Assembly (NCBI RefSeq): GCF_002159845.1
Contig: NZ_NFJK01000008.1
Span: forward strand, 94,491 to 158,490
DNA length: 64,000 nucleotides
Origin: Anaeromassilibacillus sp. An250
GTDB taxonomy: Bacteria; Bacillota; Clostridia; Oscillospirales; Acutalibacteraceae
Direction: 5' to 3'
The first letter of the stretch is position 1; every line of letters begins with the position of its first letter. The notes beneath the pieces were generated by a model that saw only the letters and a program-made list of their open reading frames with translations, did not search any database and was not told where the DNA came from. Positions 16,764-25,104 of this stretch are shown one piece after another. The translations under genes were made by a program, and so were the position numbers.

Positions 16764-16935
16764 CCGATAGCGCTCCACCATAAATCTTATGATGACAGTT
16801 GCAGCGTTTTTCACTGCTGCCCCCAGAAGAACGCCGGCCAAACGCCGTTCTCCTTCGGCGGTTTTCCCTTTCGCAGGCGTTCCCGGGTTTTGGCCCCCTC
16901 CCGCGTGCTACTCTTTAAAACCGCACCTCTATCTT
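16764..16935 (-). promoter_or_regulatory. Lysine riboswitch (L box) aptamer
   Basis: The minus-strand sequence carries the L-box landmarks in order: GATAGAGGTGCGG, AAGAGTA, GAAAGGGAAAACCGCCGAAGG, CTGG-GGGCAGC, then AACTGTCATC and a closing GGAGCGCTATC that pairs with the GATAG at the 5' end (P1, about 16929-16933 with 16766-16770). The order and spacing match the conserved lysine aptamer. It sits between a promoter and an intrinsic terminator ahead of asd-dapA-dapB, so high lysine should shut the operon off by premature termination. Confidence 0.92.
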
Positions 16936-16957
16936 CCTTACTATTCAAGTTATCACC

Positions 16958-16986
16958 ATCATACCATGCACGTTCAGGGTTGTCAA
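16958..16986 (-). promoter_or_regulatory. Promoter of the lysine riboswitch and asd operon
   Basis: Minus strand TTGACA (16986-16981), 17-base spacer, TATGAT (16963-16958). Transcription would begin about 16951, some 18 bases before the P1 stem of the aptamer. Confidence 0.8.
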
Positions 16987-17066
16987 TTTATTCTTTGTTA
17001 AAGTTTTTCCCTCTTCTTTGTACGATTTACAGGAAAGAGAATTTATAAATTTTAGGAGCATTCAAA

Positions 17067-18140
17067 ATGGAAGAGACAAAACGCAATTGGAGTACCCACG
17101 ATTTTTACTATGACCTGCCCAAGGAGCTGATCGCCCAGACCCCGCTGGAGCCGAGGGATTCTTCGCGGCTGCTTGTCTTACATAAAGAGACGGGCGAGAT
17201 GGAGCACCGGCATTTTTACGATGTAATCGATTATTTGAACCCTGGGGATTGCCTGGTTTTGAACGACTCCCGCGTCCTTCCGGCGCGGCTTTATGGAATC
17301 AAAGATGGGACAGGCGCCAAGGTGGAATTCCTTCTACTGACCCATCGGGAAGGGGATACCTGGGAGGTACTCACCGGGCCCGGAAAGCGCGCAAAGCCGG
17401 GCACGCATTTTACATTCGGCGACGGTCTCCTACGCGCGGACGTCCTGGACGTCGTGGAGGGCGGCAACCGGATTGTGGAATTCCACTATGAGGGGAATTT
17501 CTATGCGATTCTGGATCAAATTGGACAGATGCCGCTACCGCATTACATCACAGAAGACCTCAAGGATAAGGAACGCTACCAGAATGTTTATTCAAAGGAA
17601 GTGGGTTCGGCCGCCGCGCCGACGGCAGGGCTTCACTTTACGCCCGAGCTTTTGGAGCGCATCCGGCAAAAGGGGATTAAAACCGCTTTTGTAACCCTCC
17701 ATGTGGGGTTAGGAACGTTCCGTCCGGTGACGGTCGAGAATGTTTCCGACCACAAGATGCATTCCGAACACTATGCGATGAACAAAGAGACGGCAGACCT
17801 CATCAATGAGACCAAACGCAACGGCGGACGCGTCATTGCAGTGGGGACAACCAGCTGCCGCACGCTGGAATCCATTGCCTTGAAGGAGGGCTGCATCCGC
17901 GAGAGCGCTGGATGGACTGATATCTTTATCTACCCCGGCTTCCAATTCCGGGTGCTGGACGGGCTGATTACCAATTTCCATTTGCCGGAGAGTACGCTGA
18001 TCATGCTGGTTTCCGCTTTGGCCGGATACGACAATATCATGCGCGCCTATCGCACAGCGGTACAGGAGAAATACCGGTTTTTCAGCTTTGGAGATGCGAT
18101 GTTTATTGGAAGCATGAAAGAACTGGACGATAAGAAGTAG
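17067..18140 (+). CDS. queA: S-adenosylmethionine:tRNA ribosyltransferase-isomerase
   Basis: A 357-residue QueA, which transfers and isomerises the ribosyl group of SAM onto preQ1-tRNA to make epoxyqueuosine. Seen: [21 protein letters not shown] at the N terminus, [25 protein letters not shown] and [13 protein letters not shown], all family signatures. Start ATG 17067 follows TAGGAG. Divergent from the lysine operon. Its terminator is split by an insertion sequence. Confidence 0.97.
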   Translation: MEETKRNWSTHDFYYDLPKELIAQTPLEPRDSSRLLVLHKETGEMEHRHFYDVIDYLNPGDCLVLNDSRVLPARLYGIKDGTGAKVEFLLLTHREGDTWEVLTGPGKRAKPGTHFTFGDGLLRADVLDVVEGGNRIVEFHYEGNFYAILDQIGQMPLPHYITEDLKDKERYQNVYSKEVGSAAAPTAGLHFTPELLERIRQKGIKTAFVTLHVGLGTFRPVTVENVSDHKMHSEHYAMNKETADLINETKRNGGRVIAVGTTSCRTLESIALKEGCIRESAGWTDIFIYPGFQFRVLDGLITNFHLPESTLIMLVSALAGYDNIMRAYRTAVQEKYRFFSFGDAMFIGSMKELDDKK

Positions 18141-18244
18141 CTGAAAAGCCCTGAAACCAAGCGGTGAACCGAACCGTTAAAAACGGACAATGGACAAAAG
18201 GCCCCCTCATGTAGGATAATGACTACGTGAGGGGGTAGTTGTAT

Positions 18245-18529
18245 ATGGCAAGAAGATATCAAAAGATACAGATGTTGCTGCCACAGATTCAACAGATGCT
18301 GGAGGATGGAATGACCCAGAGAGAAGTAGCAGAAGCATTGGGACTCGAAGGCGACCGTCCTGTCCACGCACTACTAAAACGGGAGCGCAAGAAGGCAGTT
18401 CAATGTGTTCCAAAAACACGAGGGCGGAAACCTGCAAAGACGTTGCAGGAATACAAGTATGAGAACAAACGGCTGAGAATGGAAAATGAACTGCTGCGGG
18501 ATTTTCTCTCGCTCACAGAAAGGATGTGA
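18245..18529 (+). CDS. IS3-family transposase OrfA
   Basis: A 94-residue protein with an N-terminal helix-turn-helix (MTQREVAEALGLEGDRPVHA) and a C-terminal leucine-rich coiled coil (YKYENKRLRMENELL), as in IS3 OrfA proteins that bind the element ends. ATG 18245 follows GAGGGGG. Its last four bases overlap the orfB start (GTGA), where IS3 elements commonly use frameshifting or coupling to make the OrfAB transposase. Confidence 0.88.
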   Translation: MARRYQKIQMLLPQIQQMLEDGMTQREVAEALGLEGDRPVHALLKRERKKAVQCVPKTRGRKPAKTLQEYKYENKRLRMENELLRDFLSLTERM

Positions 18530-19383
18530 GGCCGAAGTATCGATATGAGGTTATCTACCGTCACAAGACAGAATATCCGGTAGCTGTTATGTGTCAGATC
18601 TTTGGGGTTTCCCGGAGCGGCTATTATGACTATGTCAAAAGGAAAGGGCAGCCTCAAAAGGATGCCCTTGTGGTAGCCATGCTTCGCCAACACCAAGCGC
18701 ACTGCCATCAGACCTACGGTTACCGACGGATGCACCGCTGGCTAGAAAACCAGGGTATCCACCGTGACCCCAAAACGATACTAAAAATAATGAAAAGATA
18801 TGGAATCCTGTCTGAAATACGCAGAAAGAGACAATGGCAGAACCTTGGCCAGCAACTCCATAAGTATAAGAACCTGCTCAACCGAAACTTCCAGGCATCC
18901 AAACCAAATGAAAAATGGGTAACGGACATTTCCTATATCCACACGGAAGAAGGTATACTTTACCTATCCATGATCCGAGATCTGTATGACAACAGTATTG
19001 TAGCATACAAGACAGCGACACGACAAACTGTCAATCTCGTACTGGACACCATAAAGTTAGCGATGAAAAAAGAAAAAAAGAGGGTCGCTGCGGAGTTGCA
19101 GCTCCACAGCGACCAAGGCTTTCAATATACATCCCAAGCATATTTCAAGCTAACTCAATCTTACGGCATAACACCATCAATGTCAAGAAAAGGTAATCCT
19201 TATGACAATGCGATGGCAGAAAACTTTTTCTCAATCTTGAAAACGGAATGCATCTACCGGCACAAGCCTCGCTCTTTCCAAGAAGCAAATGAGATGATAG
19301 ATAGCTACATTCATTTCTATAATCATGAGCGTATCCAGACAAAAACAGGAGTGGCGCCACTGACGCAGCGCCACTTCACTTAA
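18526..19383 (+). CDS. IS3-family transposase OrfB (DDE integrase domain)
   Basis: A 285-residue protein with an HTH_21-like N-terminal segment and an rve integrase core. The catalytic triad is visible: D134 in WVTDISYI, D196 in HSDQGFQY and E232 in NAMAENFF, with the D(35)E spacing of IS3 enzymes. It starts at a GTG overlapping orfA. It appears intact, so the element may be active. Confidence 0.92.
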   Translation: MRPKYRYEVIYRHKTEYPVAVMCQIFGVSRSGYYDYVKRKGQPQKDALVVAMLRQHQAHCHQTYGYRRMHRWLENQGIHRDPKTILKIMKRYGILSEIRRKRQWQNLGQQLHKYKNLLNRNFQASKPNEKWVTDISYIHTEEGILYLSMIRDLYDNSIVAYKTATRQTVNLVLDTIKLAMKKEKKRVAAELQLHSDQGFQYTSQAYFKLTQSYGITPSMSRKGNPYDNAMAENFFSILKTECIYRHKPRSFQEANEMIDSYIHFYNHERIQTKTGVAPLTQRHFT

Positions 19384-19462
19384 TACAAAATATTTCCTAC
19401 ATAGGGGCTTTTTGTACTGTCCGCACTAATTGGGGCAGTTCAGCGGTTTCGGGGCTTTTTTC

Positions 19463-20700
19463 TCATTCTGTGGATTTGTAGGAAAATTGTATTTCGAGGC
19501 CGTTTTTGAAGAGAATTGAGGTGGTAAGTCCATCTTTTATACAAAAGTTTGTCACGATGCTGTTGAGGAAATCCTTGACGATCTGTGGGTCGATTTTGCG
19601 AATGAAACGCTCGTAGTTCACATAGCGTTTGTCCTGAAGTTGCTGGGTCAAAATGAAGTAGCTGGCTTTTGCCATGAACTCCTCATCAGAAAGGGTGAGC
19701 GAGTCAACGGCCAGCTTTTCGACTTCTTCCAACCGGGCGTCCACTTCGCCAAGGCGGTCGGTGAGCTGCTTGCGTTCGACGATGTAGTCCTTCTCCGGCA
19801 TCTCATCCTCGCTGTATAAATAGAGGGAACGGAGCCGGTTGAGCGCCCTCTCCAGCTTTCGCTTTTCCGCAAGCAGAAGATCACGCTCCTGTATCTGGGA
19901 GGCAGACTCCGCTGCCTGCACACCGGTAGACTCGAAGGACATCTCATCAAATCCGCTGCGGAGATGTGCGTACAGCTCTTCAAGGCCGGGCCGCTCAATG
20001 TGGTCCACATTAGAGAAGACATCGCCCCGCAAAAGTTTCTTCTCCAGAGTTTCGATGGAGGTGCTTTTTCCGAAGGAGTTGGAAACCCGTATCATGTTGG
20101 CGATGAAGTTCAGGATGAATGGGCCGAGGGTGATGTCGGACACATATTTGTTCTGGCAGTCATTAAAGCGCCTGCGCCGGGTACACATATAGATAGACGG
20201 ACGCCAGCCATCGGAACGCTCCCGATCTATCGTAGAGGCCATGCTGCTGCCACAGCATCCGCACCGGAGAAGACCGGCAAAGATGTGCGTGTTCTTCCGC
20301 TGATAGGTCAAACCGTTGGAGTATAAGCCACGCTGCCTGCTCTGAAGGAGGGTTGCGATGCGGTTCTGCCGCTCACGGGTCACGATGGCTGGATGATGGT
20401 CCTCGACCATGACCCATTCCTTGGCGGCTTTGACCACATGGCTTTTACCGCTCTCATCCCGGTAGTTGTAGCGGTAGATGCCTGCGTAGAACGGGTTGGT
20501 GAGCATGGTGCGAATGGTAGTGGGGTTCCAAGGTTTCCCGGTCCGGGAGCGAACGCCTTCTCGTTGAGGGCTTTGGCTACGGAAGTAAGGGAGCGGACAG
20601 CCTCGTACTGGTCATAGATGTAGGTGACGATTTTGGCCTCTGGCTCATAGATGCTAAAGACCTTGTTGTCCTTATCGTAGGAATAACATGGCTGACATCC
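19463..20700 (-). pseudogene. Truncated, frameshifted serine recombinase
   Basis: The 347-codon open part (19463-20506) has the recombinase domain (MLTNPFYAGIYRYNYR), a zinc ribbon (CGCCGSS ... CTRRRRFNDC) and the coiled coil of large serine recombinases. Upstream the homology continues in another frame (YDKDNKVFSIYEPEAKIV, then ALNEK); a missing G near 20556 would restore GVRSRTGKPWNPTTIRTM. The resolvase catalytic domain is absent beyond about 20700. This is a dead integrase from an older element inserted after queA. Confidence 0.85.
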
Positions 20701-20822
20701 AGAGGGTTAAAGAAAAGATGGACGCTGCGATGAAGCACATCGTTGGAACCAACGGCGACTTCATCCCGTTTGAACAGCGGTATGAATGGCTACCGCAAAT
20801 CACATACGGAAAGAAACGGTAA
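20688..20822 (+). CDS. Short ORF at the recombinase breakpoint, possibly a gene fragment
   Basis: A 44-codon frame from ATG 20688 reads MADIQRVKEKMDAAMKHIVG and ends WLPQITYGKKR. It looks like the C-terminal end of a larger protein whose front is lost, because it begins where the recombinase remnant ends. No family was recognised and no clear ribosome site precedes it. Confidence 0.25.
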   Translation: MADIQRVKEKMDAAMKHIVGTNGDFIPFEQRYEWLPQITYGKKR

Positions 20823-20920
20823 ACTTCTTATCGTTTCGCACCAAAAACTGATTGCAAAAAAGGAAGTAATCTGGTAGAATGATTATGGGGAATGATACAT
20901 TCCTCGGAAGGATGTGCCGA

Positions 20921-21181
20921 ATGGTAATCAGATACGCAAAAGAGGCCGTGAAATTTCTAAACAAGCTCGAAAAGAAATCGGTTGAGCGCATAAAGAAAGC
21001 CATAGAGGGATTAACCCAAACCCCTCCAGCGGGTGATATTAAGCCCATGCAGGGGAGCAAAGATGGCCGAATGAGGTTACGAGTCGGAGATTGGCGCATA
21101 ATATACAAGTACGGTGCCGAGCAAGAGATTGAGATACTGTTCGTTCTCGAAGTCGGAAACCGTGGCGACATCTATAAATAG
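20921..21181 (+). CDS. RelE/ParE-family toxin
   Basis: An 86-residue protein with the compact RelE fold pattern: YAKEAVKFLNKLEKKSVERI, then KPMQGSKDGRMRLRVGDWRI and IEILFVLEVGNRGDIYK, where the Arg-rich strands fit RelE-type mRNA interferases. Start ATG 20921 follows GGAAGG; an in-frame ATG at 20879 would add 14 residues but has no ribosome site. The antitoxin follows 12 bases after the stop, toxin first. Confidence 0.85.
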   Translation: MVIRYAKEAVKFLNKLEKKSVERIKKAIEGLTQTPPAGDIKPMQGSKDGRMRLRVGDWRIIYKYGAEQEIEILFVLEVGNRGDIYK

Positions 21182-21193
21182 GGAGGTAGCGAT

Positions 21194-21406
21194 ATGTCTA
21201 ACATGGCTATGGAAGCTGCTCGCTTGATGGATATGCTACCTGAGAGCGACCAGAACTTTGCTTATGAGTTCATCAAGAAACTGGTTCGAGCGTGGGACCC
21301 GGACTTCACCAAGCTCACGCCGGAAGAGGCCCGTCGAGTAGACGAAGCTGAGAAAGGCGAGTTCATTGACGCAAGAGATATTGACTGGTCAAAGATCGGT
21401 CGGTAA
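21194..21406 (+). CDS. Probable cognate antitoxin of the RelE-type toxin
   Basis: A 70-residue acidic protein (MSNMAMEAARLMDMLPESDQ) with a C terminus rich in Glu/Asp (DEAEKGEFIDARDIDW) suited to wrapping a basic toxin. It follows the toxin by 12 bases with a GGGAGG site. A DNA-binding N terminus is not obvious. Antitoxin function is inferred from size, charge and position. Confidence 0.75.
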   Translation: MSNMAMEAARLMDMLPESDQNFAYEFIKKLVRAWDPDFTKLTPEEARRVDEAEKGEFIDARDIDWSKIGR

Positions 21407-21420
21407 TCATCCAAGACAAA

Positions 21421-21442
21421 AGCCCCTATCCGGGGCTTTTTT
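21421..21442 (+). terminator. Terminator of the toxin-antitoxin operon
   Basis: AGCCCC-TATCC-GGGGCT followed by six T residues and preceded by AAAA; 15 bases after the antitoxin stop. Confidence 0.85.
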
Positions 21443-21542
21443 GCTGATAGAATATAAAACCTCACAGTAGTCCCCATGGAGTAATCCAGAGGCTACCAGA
21501 GGGTTCTGGAGGAAGAATTTTGTTACATATTCAAGGTAATTA

Positions 21543-21655
21543 CCGGTCTGGTATCATGACTCCCGTAAGCATCGGAGACGCCATGTTGATCGACTGAACA
21601 GCTCCTGCGCAGAAGAAACTCTGTGAAGCAGGAACCCCAAAATAGCATTCCATAG
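21543..21655 (+). pseudogene. Probable 3' remnant of an IS200/IS605-type tnpB
   Basis: Two frames read MTPVSIGDAMLID (to about 21594) and, after a frame change, EQLLRRRNSVKQEPQNSIP with a stop at 21653-21655. Ends of the type PV... SVKQE.. recall TnpB C-terminal tails in gut clostridia. In such elements the tnpB 3' end also overlaps the omega RNA. Only about 110 bases remain, with no ends or target site identified. The assignment rests on memory of the tail pattern and is tentative. Confidence 0.4.
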
Positions 21656-21686
21656 ATCTTGCATTTAAATAGGCGGATACAAATAA

Positions 21687-21734
21687 AGCAGGGAGTGGCC
21701 CCCTTTCTTCGATAGGGGACGCTCCCTGCTTTTT
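21687..21734. terminator. Bidirectional terminator upstream of the P-type ATPase 3' end
   Basis: AGCAGGGAG (21687-21695) pairs with CTCCCTGCT (21722-21730); inner bases (CCCC/GGGG) extend the stem. T-runs flank it on the plus strand (21730-21734), and the minus-strand ATPase gene ends 14 bases away, so it probably ends that transcript. Confidence 0.75.
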
Positions 21735-21748
21735 GCGTTATTGTGAAG

Positions 21749-24103
21749 TTATCTGGCGGTATTGGTTGCGCGTTTATGGGCGTCTCTGCGGCGATGGATC
21801 CACTGAATCAGCGCGGTTGCGCCGCGTTCTATCAAGAAGCTGAGCAGAGCAAAACCAGCAAATAGGAGTAAGGTCTCTGTGGTGGGGAGGGAGACCTGGA
21901 GAAGCTTGTGGAACAGGAGAACCGCTGCATAAAATCCAACCGTCATGGTGGAGCAAAGGAACACCCGCAGCTTGTTCAAGGGCCAACTCGCCTTGAATAC
22001 CGCCTGGATTCCAACGGTTCCGACTAGCAAATAAAGGAGTATACTGGACTGTTCCGCAGAAATTTGCAACAGCGGCGACACACCAAGAAAAACAAGGAAA
22101 CAAACCAGGATTGAGATCGCATTTGGCAAGGCGCGCGCCATGACGGAGGGCAGGAACCGTCCAGATACTTTCCTGCTGTCCGGTTCAAAGGACATAAAGA
22201 AGGACGGATAGCCTTCGATAACCAAGTCGATCAGCGTGATTTGGATCGGGACAAATGGGAACGGGATGTTTAGCAGGAGGCACACGATGGAGAGTAAAAC
22301 GGAATAAATCGTTTTGACAAAGAATATCCCCGCCACCCGCGTGATGTTGTTGACCACTCGCCTGCCTTCGCTCAAAACAGAGGGGAGGGAGGAAAAGTCC
22401 GAATTCAACAAAACCACTTGCGATACCTGACGGGCGGCGTCACTGCCCTCCGCAATGGCAATGCTGCAATCGGCCTCCCGCAGGGCGAGAAGGTCGTTTA
22501 CCCCATCGCCGGTCATGGCTACCGAATGTCCGTGCTTTTGTAGGGACTGTACGATTTGCTTCTTTTGCAAGGGGGATACGCGCCCAAAGATCGAATACTC
22601 CTGGACCGCTTTTTCCAGATCGGCCTCTTCTGTCACACCGCTCATGTCGATAAAACGGCCGGCGTCGGGAAACCCTGCCTTCGCCGCTAAAGCGGATACA
22701 GTTACCGGGTTATCTCCCGAGATGAGCTTTAAGTCCACACCCTCCTGTTGGAAGTAGGCCAGGGTTTCTGCGGCATTGGGGCGGATGGGGTCGGAGATCA
22801 CGATGGACGCAAGCACATGTATTTCTGGCAGCGGCTTGTCTGGCGAAACGGGTTCCGGGGTAATCCCGGCTAAGAGGATACGTTTCCCCGCGTTGAGCTC
22901 CTTTTCGAAATGGTCCCCCAGCTCAGGACCAGCTAGGCGCTCCGGAGCGCCGATGATAAAGGTGAACTCCTCGAATGCAATCGCGCTCCATTTCCGATCG
23001 GAAGAAAATGGAATCTTTTGTACGGGCGCAAAGCTTTCCTTTTGTGCGAAATGCGCTTGCAGGGCCTGGAACGTCGCGTTGTTGTCATCTGTATAGTGGA
23101 GAAAGGAGCCGATGATTTCATCAAATGGCATCGAACGCCCAATATCGGTCAACTCCACCTCTTCTACCTGCATTTTGCCCTCGGTCAGCGTACCGGTTTT
23201 GTCCAGGCATAAAGTGTCCACATGCGCCAACGTCTCCAGGGCAAACAGCTCCTGCACCAACACTTTCTTTTTGGAAAGCGCAATGATCCCCACAGCGAGG
23301 CTGATGCTGATGAGCAGCACCAGGCCCTTTGGCAGCATACCGAGAAGCCCAGCGGCAGTCGACACAACCGCATGGTTGATCGGGTCACCGCGCAAATAGA
23401 ATGCCTCGAGGAACAGGAGAATCCCCAAAGGCGGAATCAAGTAGCCTGTGAACCGGGTGACCTTACGCATGGAAGAAAGCAGTTCGGAATGTACGCCACG
23501 CAGCTTTTTGGCCTCATGAGCGATCTTGGAAGCGTAATTTTCCATCCCCACATGTTCCACGCAGGCACGGCATTTTCCGCTGATAATGAAACTTCCGGAT
23601 AGAAGATGGTCTCCGGCGGCTTTCCGTATGGGATCGGATTCGCCGGTTAAGAGGGATTCATTCACTTCGACCGCCCCGGACAGGATTACAGAATCGGAGC
23701 AAACCTGGTTCCCTCCGCTCAATTCCATGACGTCTTCCTCGACCAGCTCATACACCGGGATTTCCGAAAGCTTCCCATCCCGGACCACCTTTGCCATCGG
23801 CATGGATAAGAGAGAGAGCTTGTCCACGAGCTTTTTTGCGTGGATTTCCTGCACAATGCCGATCAGCGTATTGAGGGCAATGATCAGAATAAAGAGCATA
23901 TTGGACCACGCGCCGACAAGCGCCAGGGCAACGGCGATCAGCACGTTAAACAGATTAAACAACGTGCAGATATTGTCCTTCAAAATTTGCCCGGTTGTTT
24001 TGGTCACTTTTTCCGGTTCGGTGTTCTGTCGTCCGTCGCGTCGTTTTTCTTCGACCTGTTCGGAAGTTAGTCCTAAGTTGCTGTCAGGAGAAAAATGTGT
24101 CAT
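21749..24103 (-). CDS. CtpE-like P-type cation ATPase
   Basis: A 784-residue P-type ATPase. Seen: LLTGESDPI in the actuator domain, the phosphorylation site D301 in CLDKTGTLTEGKM, MTGDGVNDLLALREADCSIA in the hinge, and about eight to ten hydrophobic segments. The N terminus (GLTSEQVEEKRRDGRQNT) and overall order resemble mycobacterial CtpE, a calcium-uptake ATPase, but the M4 motif here reads PKGL instead of PEGL. No heavy-metal CPx motif is present. The substrate is likely a divalent cation such as calcium; this is not proven. Monocistronic, with a bidirectional terminator at its 3' end. Confidence 0.85.
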   Translation of the reverse strand: MTHFSPDSNLGLTSEQVEEKRRDGRQNTEPEKVTKTTGQILKDNICTLFNLFNVLIAVALALVGAWSNMLFILIIALNTLIGIVQEIHAKKLVDKLSLLSMPMAKVVRDGKLSEIPVYELVEEDVMELSGGNQVCSDSVILSGAVEVNESLLTGESDPIRKAAGDHLLSGSFIISGKCRACVEHVGMENYASKIAHEAKKLRGVHSELLSSMRKVTRFTGYLIPPLGILLFLEAFYLRGDPINHAVVSTAAGLLGMLPKGLVLLISISLAVGIIALSKKKVLVQELFALETLAHVDTLCLDKTGTLTEGKMQVEEVELTDIGRSMPFDEIIGSFLHYTDDNNATFQALQAHFAQKESFAPVQKIPFSSDRKWSAIAFEEFTFIIGAPERLAGPELGDHFEKELNAGKRILLAGITPEPVSPDKPLPEIHVLASIVISDPIRPNAAETLAYFQQEGVDLKLISGDNPVTVSALAAKAGFPDAGRFIDMSGVTEEADLEKAVQEYSIFGRVSPLQKKQIVQSLQKHGHSVAMTGDGVNDLLALREADCSIAIAEGSDAARQVSQVVLLNSDFSSLPSVLSEGRRVVNNITRVAGIFFVKTIYSVLLSIVCLLLNIPFPFVPIQITLIDLVIEGYPSFFMSFEPDSRKVSGRFLPSVMARALPNAISILVCFLVFLGVSPLLQISAEQSSILLYLLVGTVGIQAVFKASWPLNKLRVFLCSTMTVGFYAAVLLFHKLLQVSLPTTETLLLFAGFALLSFLIERGATALIQWIHRRRDAHKRATNTAR

Positions 24104-24671
24104 AGAGCGGCCTCATTTCCATTTATTTTGCACGGTTTACTCGAGCTATCATAACAGGGATTTTTAACGAAAGTATAAACAAAGTGATATGCGCCAAATG
24201 GAATCCCTATAAAAGTCTATTATCTCACGTATTGTGACGAAAGTCCTATTACAAGCCCATATACTTATAAACTTCATCCATGAAGCTTCTTATTGCCTTT
24301 TCTGCAAAGTGCTGCCGATCCATCATTGCGCTGGCAGAAGGGGATAAAACGCTTTTTCGTTTCATCTGAACCAAAGTGGTCCACCTGTCGGTTGTCATTT
24401 GACTGGAAACGAAAAGAACCTTTCTCTCTCTTTGTTTCATGGACGAGCCTATCATTATTGTTATATGGGGAAGGTTTGTATCGTGTAGATAACCGTAAAT
24501 CTCATACGGCCATTCCATTGGCTCTCAGCGCTTATTCGCTTATTATAGTATAGGCATATACAGAAATCAACAGAGGAGAAATAACCGCTAATCAATGAAC
24601 CATTCGACGGAGTGTTTGGCTGAATGGAACGGGATGCAGAAAGAAAATTTGCAGTTCTCCTCAAAAAGGAC
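24104..24671. other. Intergenic stretch without a convincing gene
   Basis: About 570 bases between the P-type ATPase start and the CsoR promoter. Short frames exist (for example 89 codons on the minus strand at 24249-24518) but have no recognisable domain or ribosome site. It must contain the leftward promoter of the ATPase; no clear consensus was seen. Confidence 0.5.
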
Positions 24672-24700
24672 TTGAAAATACCCTATAGGGGTATTATAAT
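24672..24700 (+). promoter_or_regulatory. csoR-copA promoter with embedded CsoR operator
   Basis: TTGAAA (24672-24677), 17 bases, TATAAT (24695-24700). The spacer is almost entirely the palindrome AATACCC-TATAG-GGGTATT (24677-24695), the classic CsoR operator type, so repressor binding would directly block RNA polymerase until copper arrives. Confidence 0.88.
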
Positions 24701-24714
24701 GGAGATAAATCCAA

Positions 24715-24733
24715 AATACCCTAAGGGGGTATT
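24715..24733 (+). promoter_or_regulatory. Second CsoR operator
   Basis: AATACCC-TAAGG-GGGTATT, a second copy of the same palindrome, centred 38 bases after the first and just upstream of the csoR ribosome site. Two sites on roughly the same helical face suggest cooperative repression. Confidence 0.8.
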
Positions 24734-24750
24734 TGAAAGGAGATATTCGG

Positions 24751-25086
24751 ATGAACCAGCAGCAAGAATCTTTACAACCGTCCAGCGAAACCACCGCATG
24801 CGGTTGTCATTATAAAGCGACCCCCCGCGGGGACCAGGAATTGCGCCAATTGCAAAACCGTTTGAAGCGGATGATTGGGCAGCTCAACGGCATCGGGAAG
24901 ATGCTGGAAGACAACCGCTATTGCGGGGATATCCTGGTGCAGGTTGCCGCTGTGGAAAGCGCGTTGCAAGCGTTTGGCTACCTGGTCCTTCAGGATCATC
25001 TGGAAACCTGCGTTGTGGAACAGATTCGGCAGGGCAACACACAGGTGGTCGATGAAGCATTGGAACTGATTAAGAAATTGAAATGA
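24751..25086 (+). CDS. csoR: CsoR-family copper-sensing repressor
   Basis: A 111-residue all-helical repressor of the CsoR/RcnR (DUF156) family. The Cu(I) ligand set Cys-His-Cys is visible as C58 (RYCGD), H83 and C87 (QDHLETC). An extra N-terminal CGCH (17-20) may be a further metal site. It binds GGGTAT-type palindromes; two lie in its own promoter region. Start ATG 24751 has AAAGGAG; an in-frame upstream start at 24733 lies in the operator. copA follows 18 bases after the stop. Confidence 0.92.
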   Translation: MNQQQESLQPSSETTACGCHYKATPRGDQELRQLQNRLKRMIGQLNGIGKMLEDNRYCGDILVQVAAVESALQAFGYLVLQDHLETCVVEQIRQGNTQVVDEALELIKKLK

Positions 25087-25104
25087 TAGAGGAGGGGAGA
25101 GATT

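Larger units (their letters stand above)
18165..19442 (+). mobile_element. Complete IS3-family insertion sequence
   Basis: A 1278-bp element bounded by inverted ends: left TGAACCGAACCG and right (reverse complement) TGAACTGCCCCAA, with further matches inward (CGGACA, ACAAAA, GCCCC, ATGTAGGA). It is flanked by a perfect 4-bp direct repeat GCGG (18161-18164 and 19443-19446). It carries intact orfA and orfB. The IS3 assignment rests on the two-ORF organisation, the DDE orfB and the TG...CA ends. Confidence 0.92.
18147..19461 (+). terminator. queA intrinsic terminator interrupted by an IS
   Basis: The left arm AGCCCTGAAACC (18147-18158) and right arm GGTTTCGGGGCT (19445-19456), followed by a T-run to 19461, would form a 12-bp stem with a 4-base loop AAGC if the IS and one target copy were removed. 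With 1.28 kb between the arms the terminator can no longer fold normally in the nascent transcript. Confidence 0.75.

Noticed and set aside
19463..20506. Serine recombinase as an active integrase
   Set aside because: Lacks the resolvase domain with the catalytic serine and has an upstream frameshift; called a pseudogene.
24249..24518. 89-codon minus-strand frame before csoR
   Set aside because: No domain, no clear ribosome site; kept only as part of the intergenic description.
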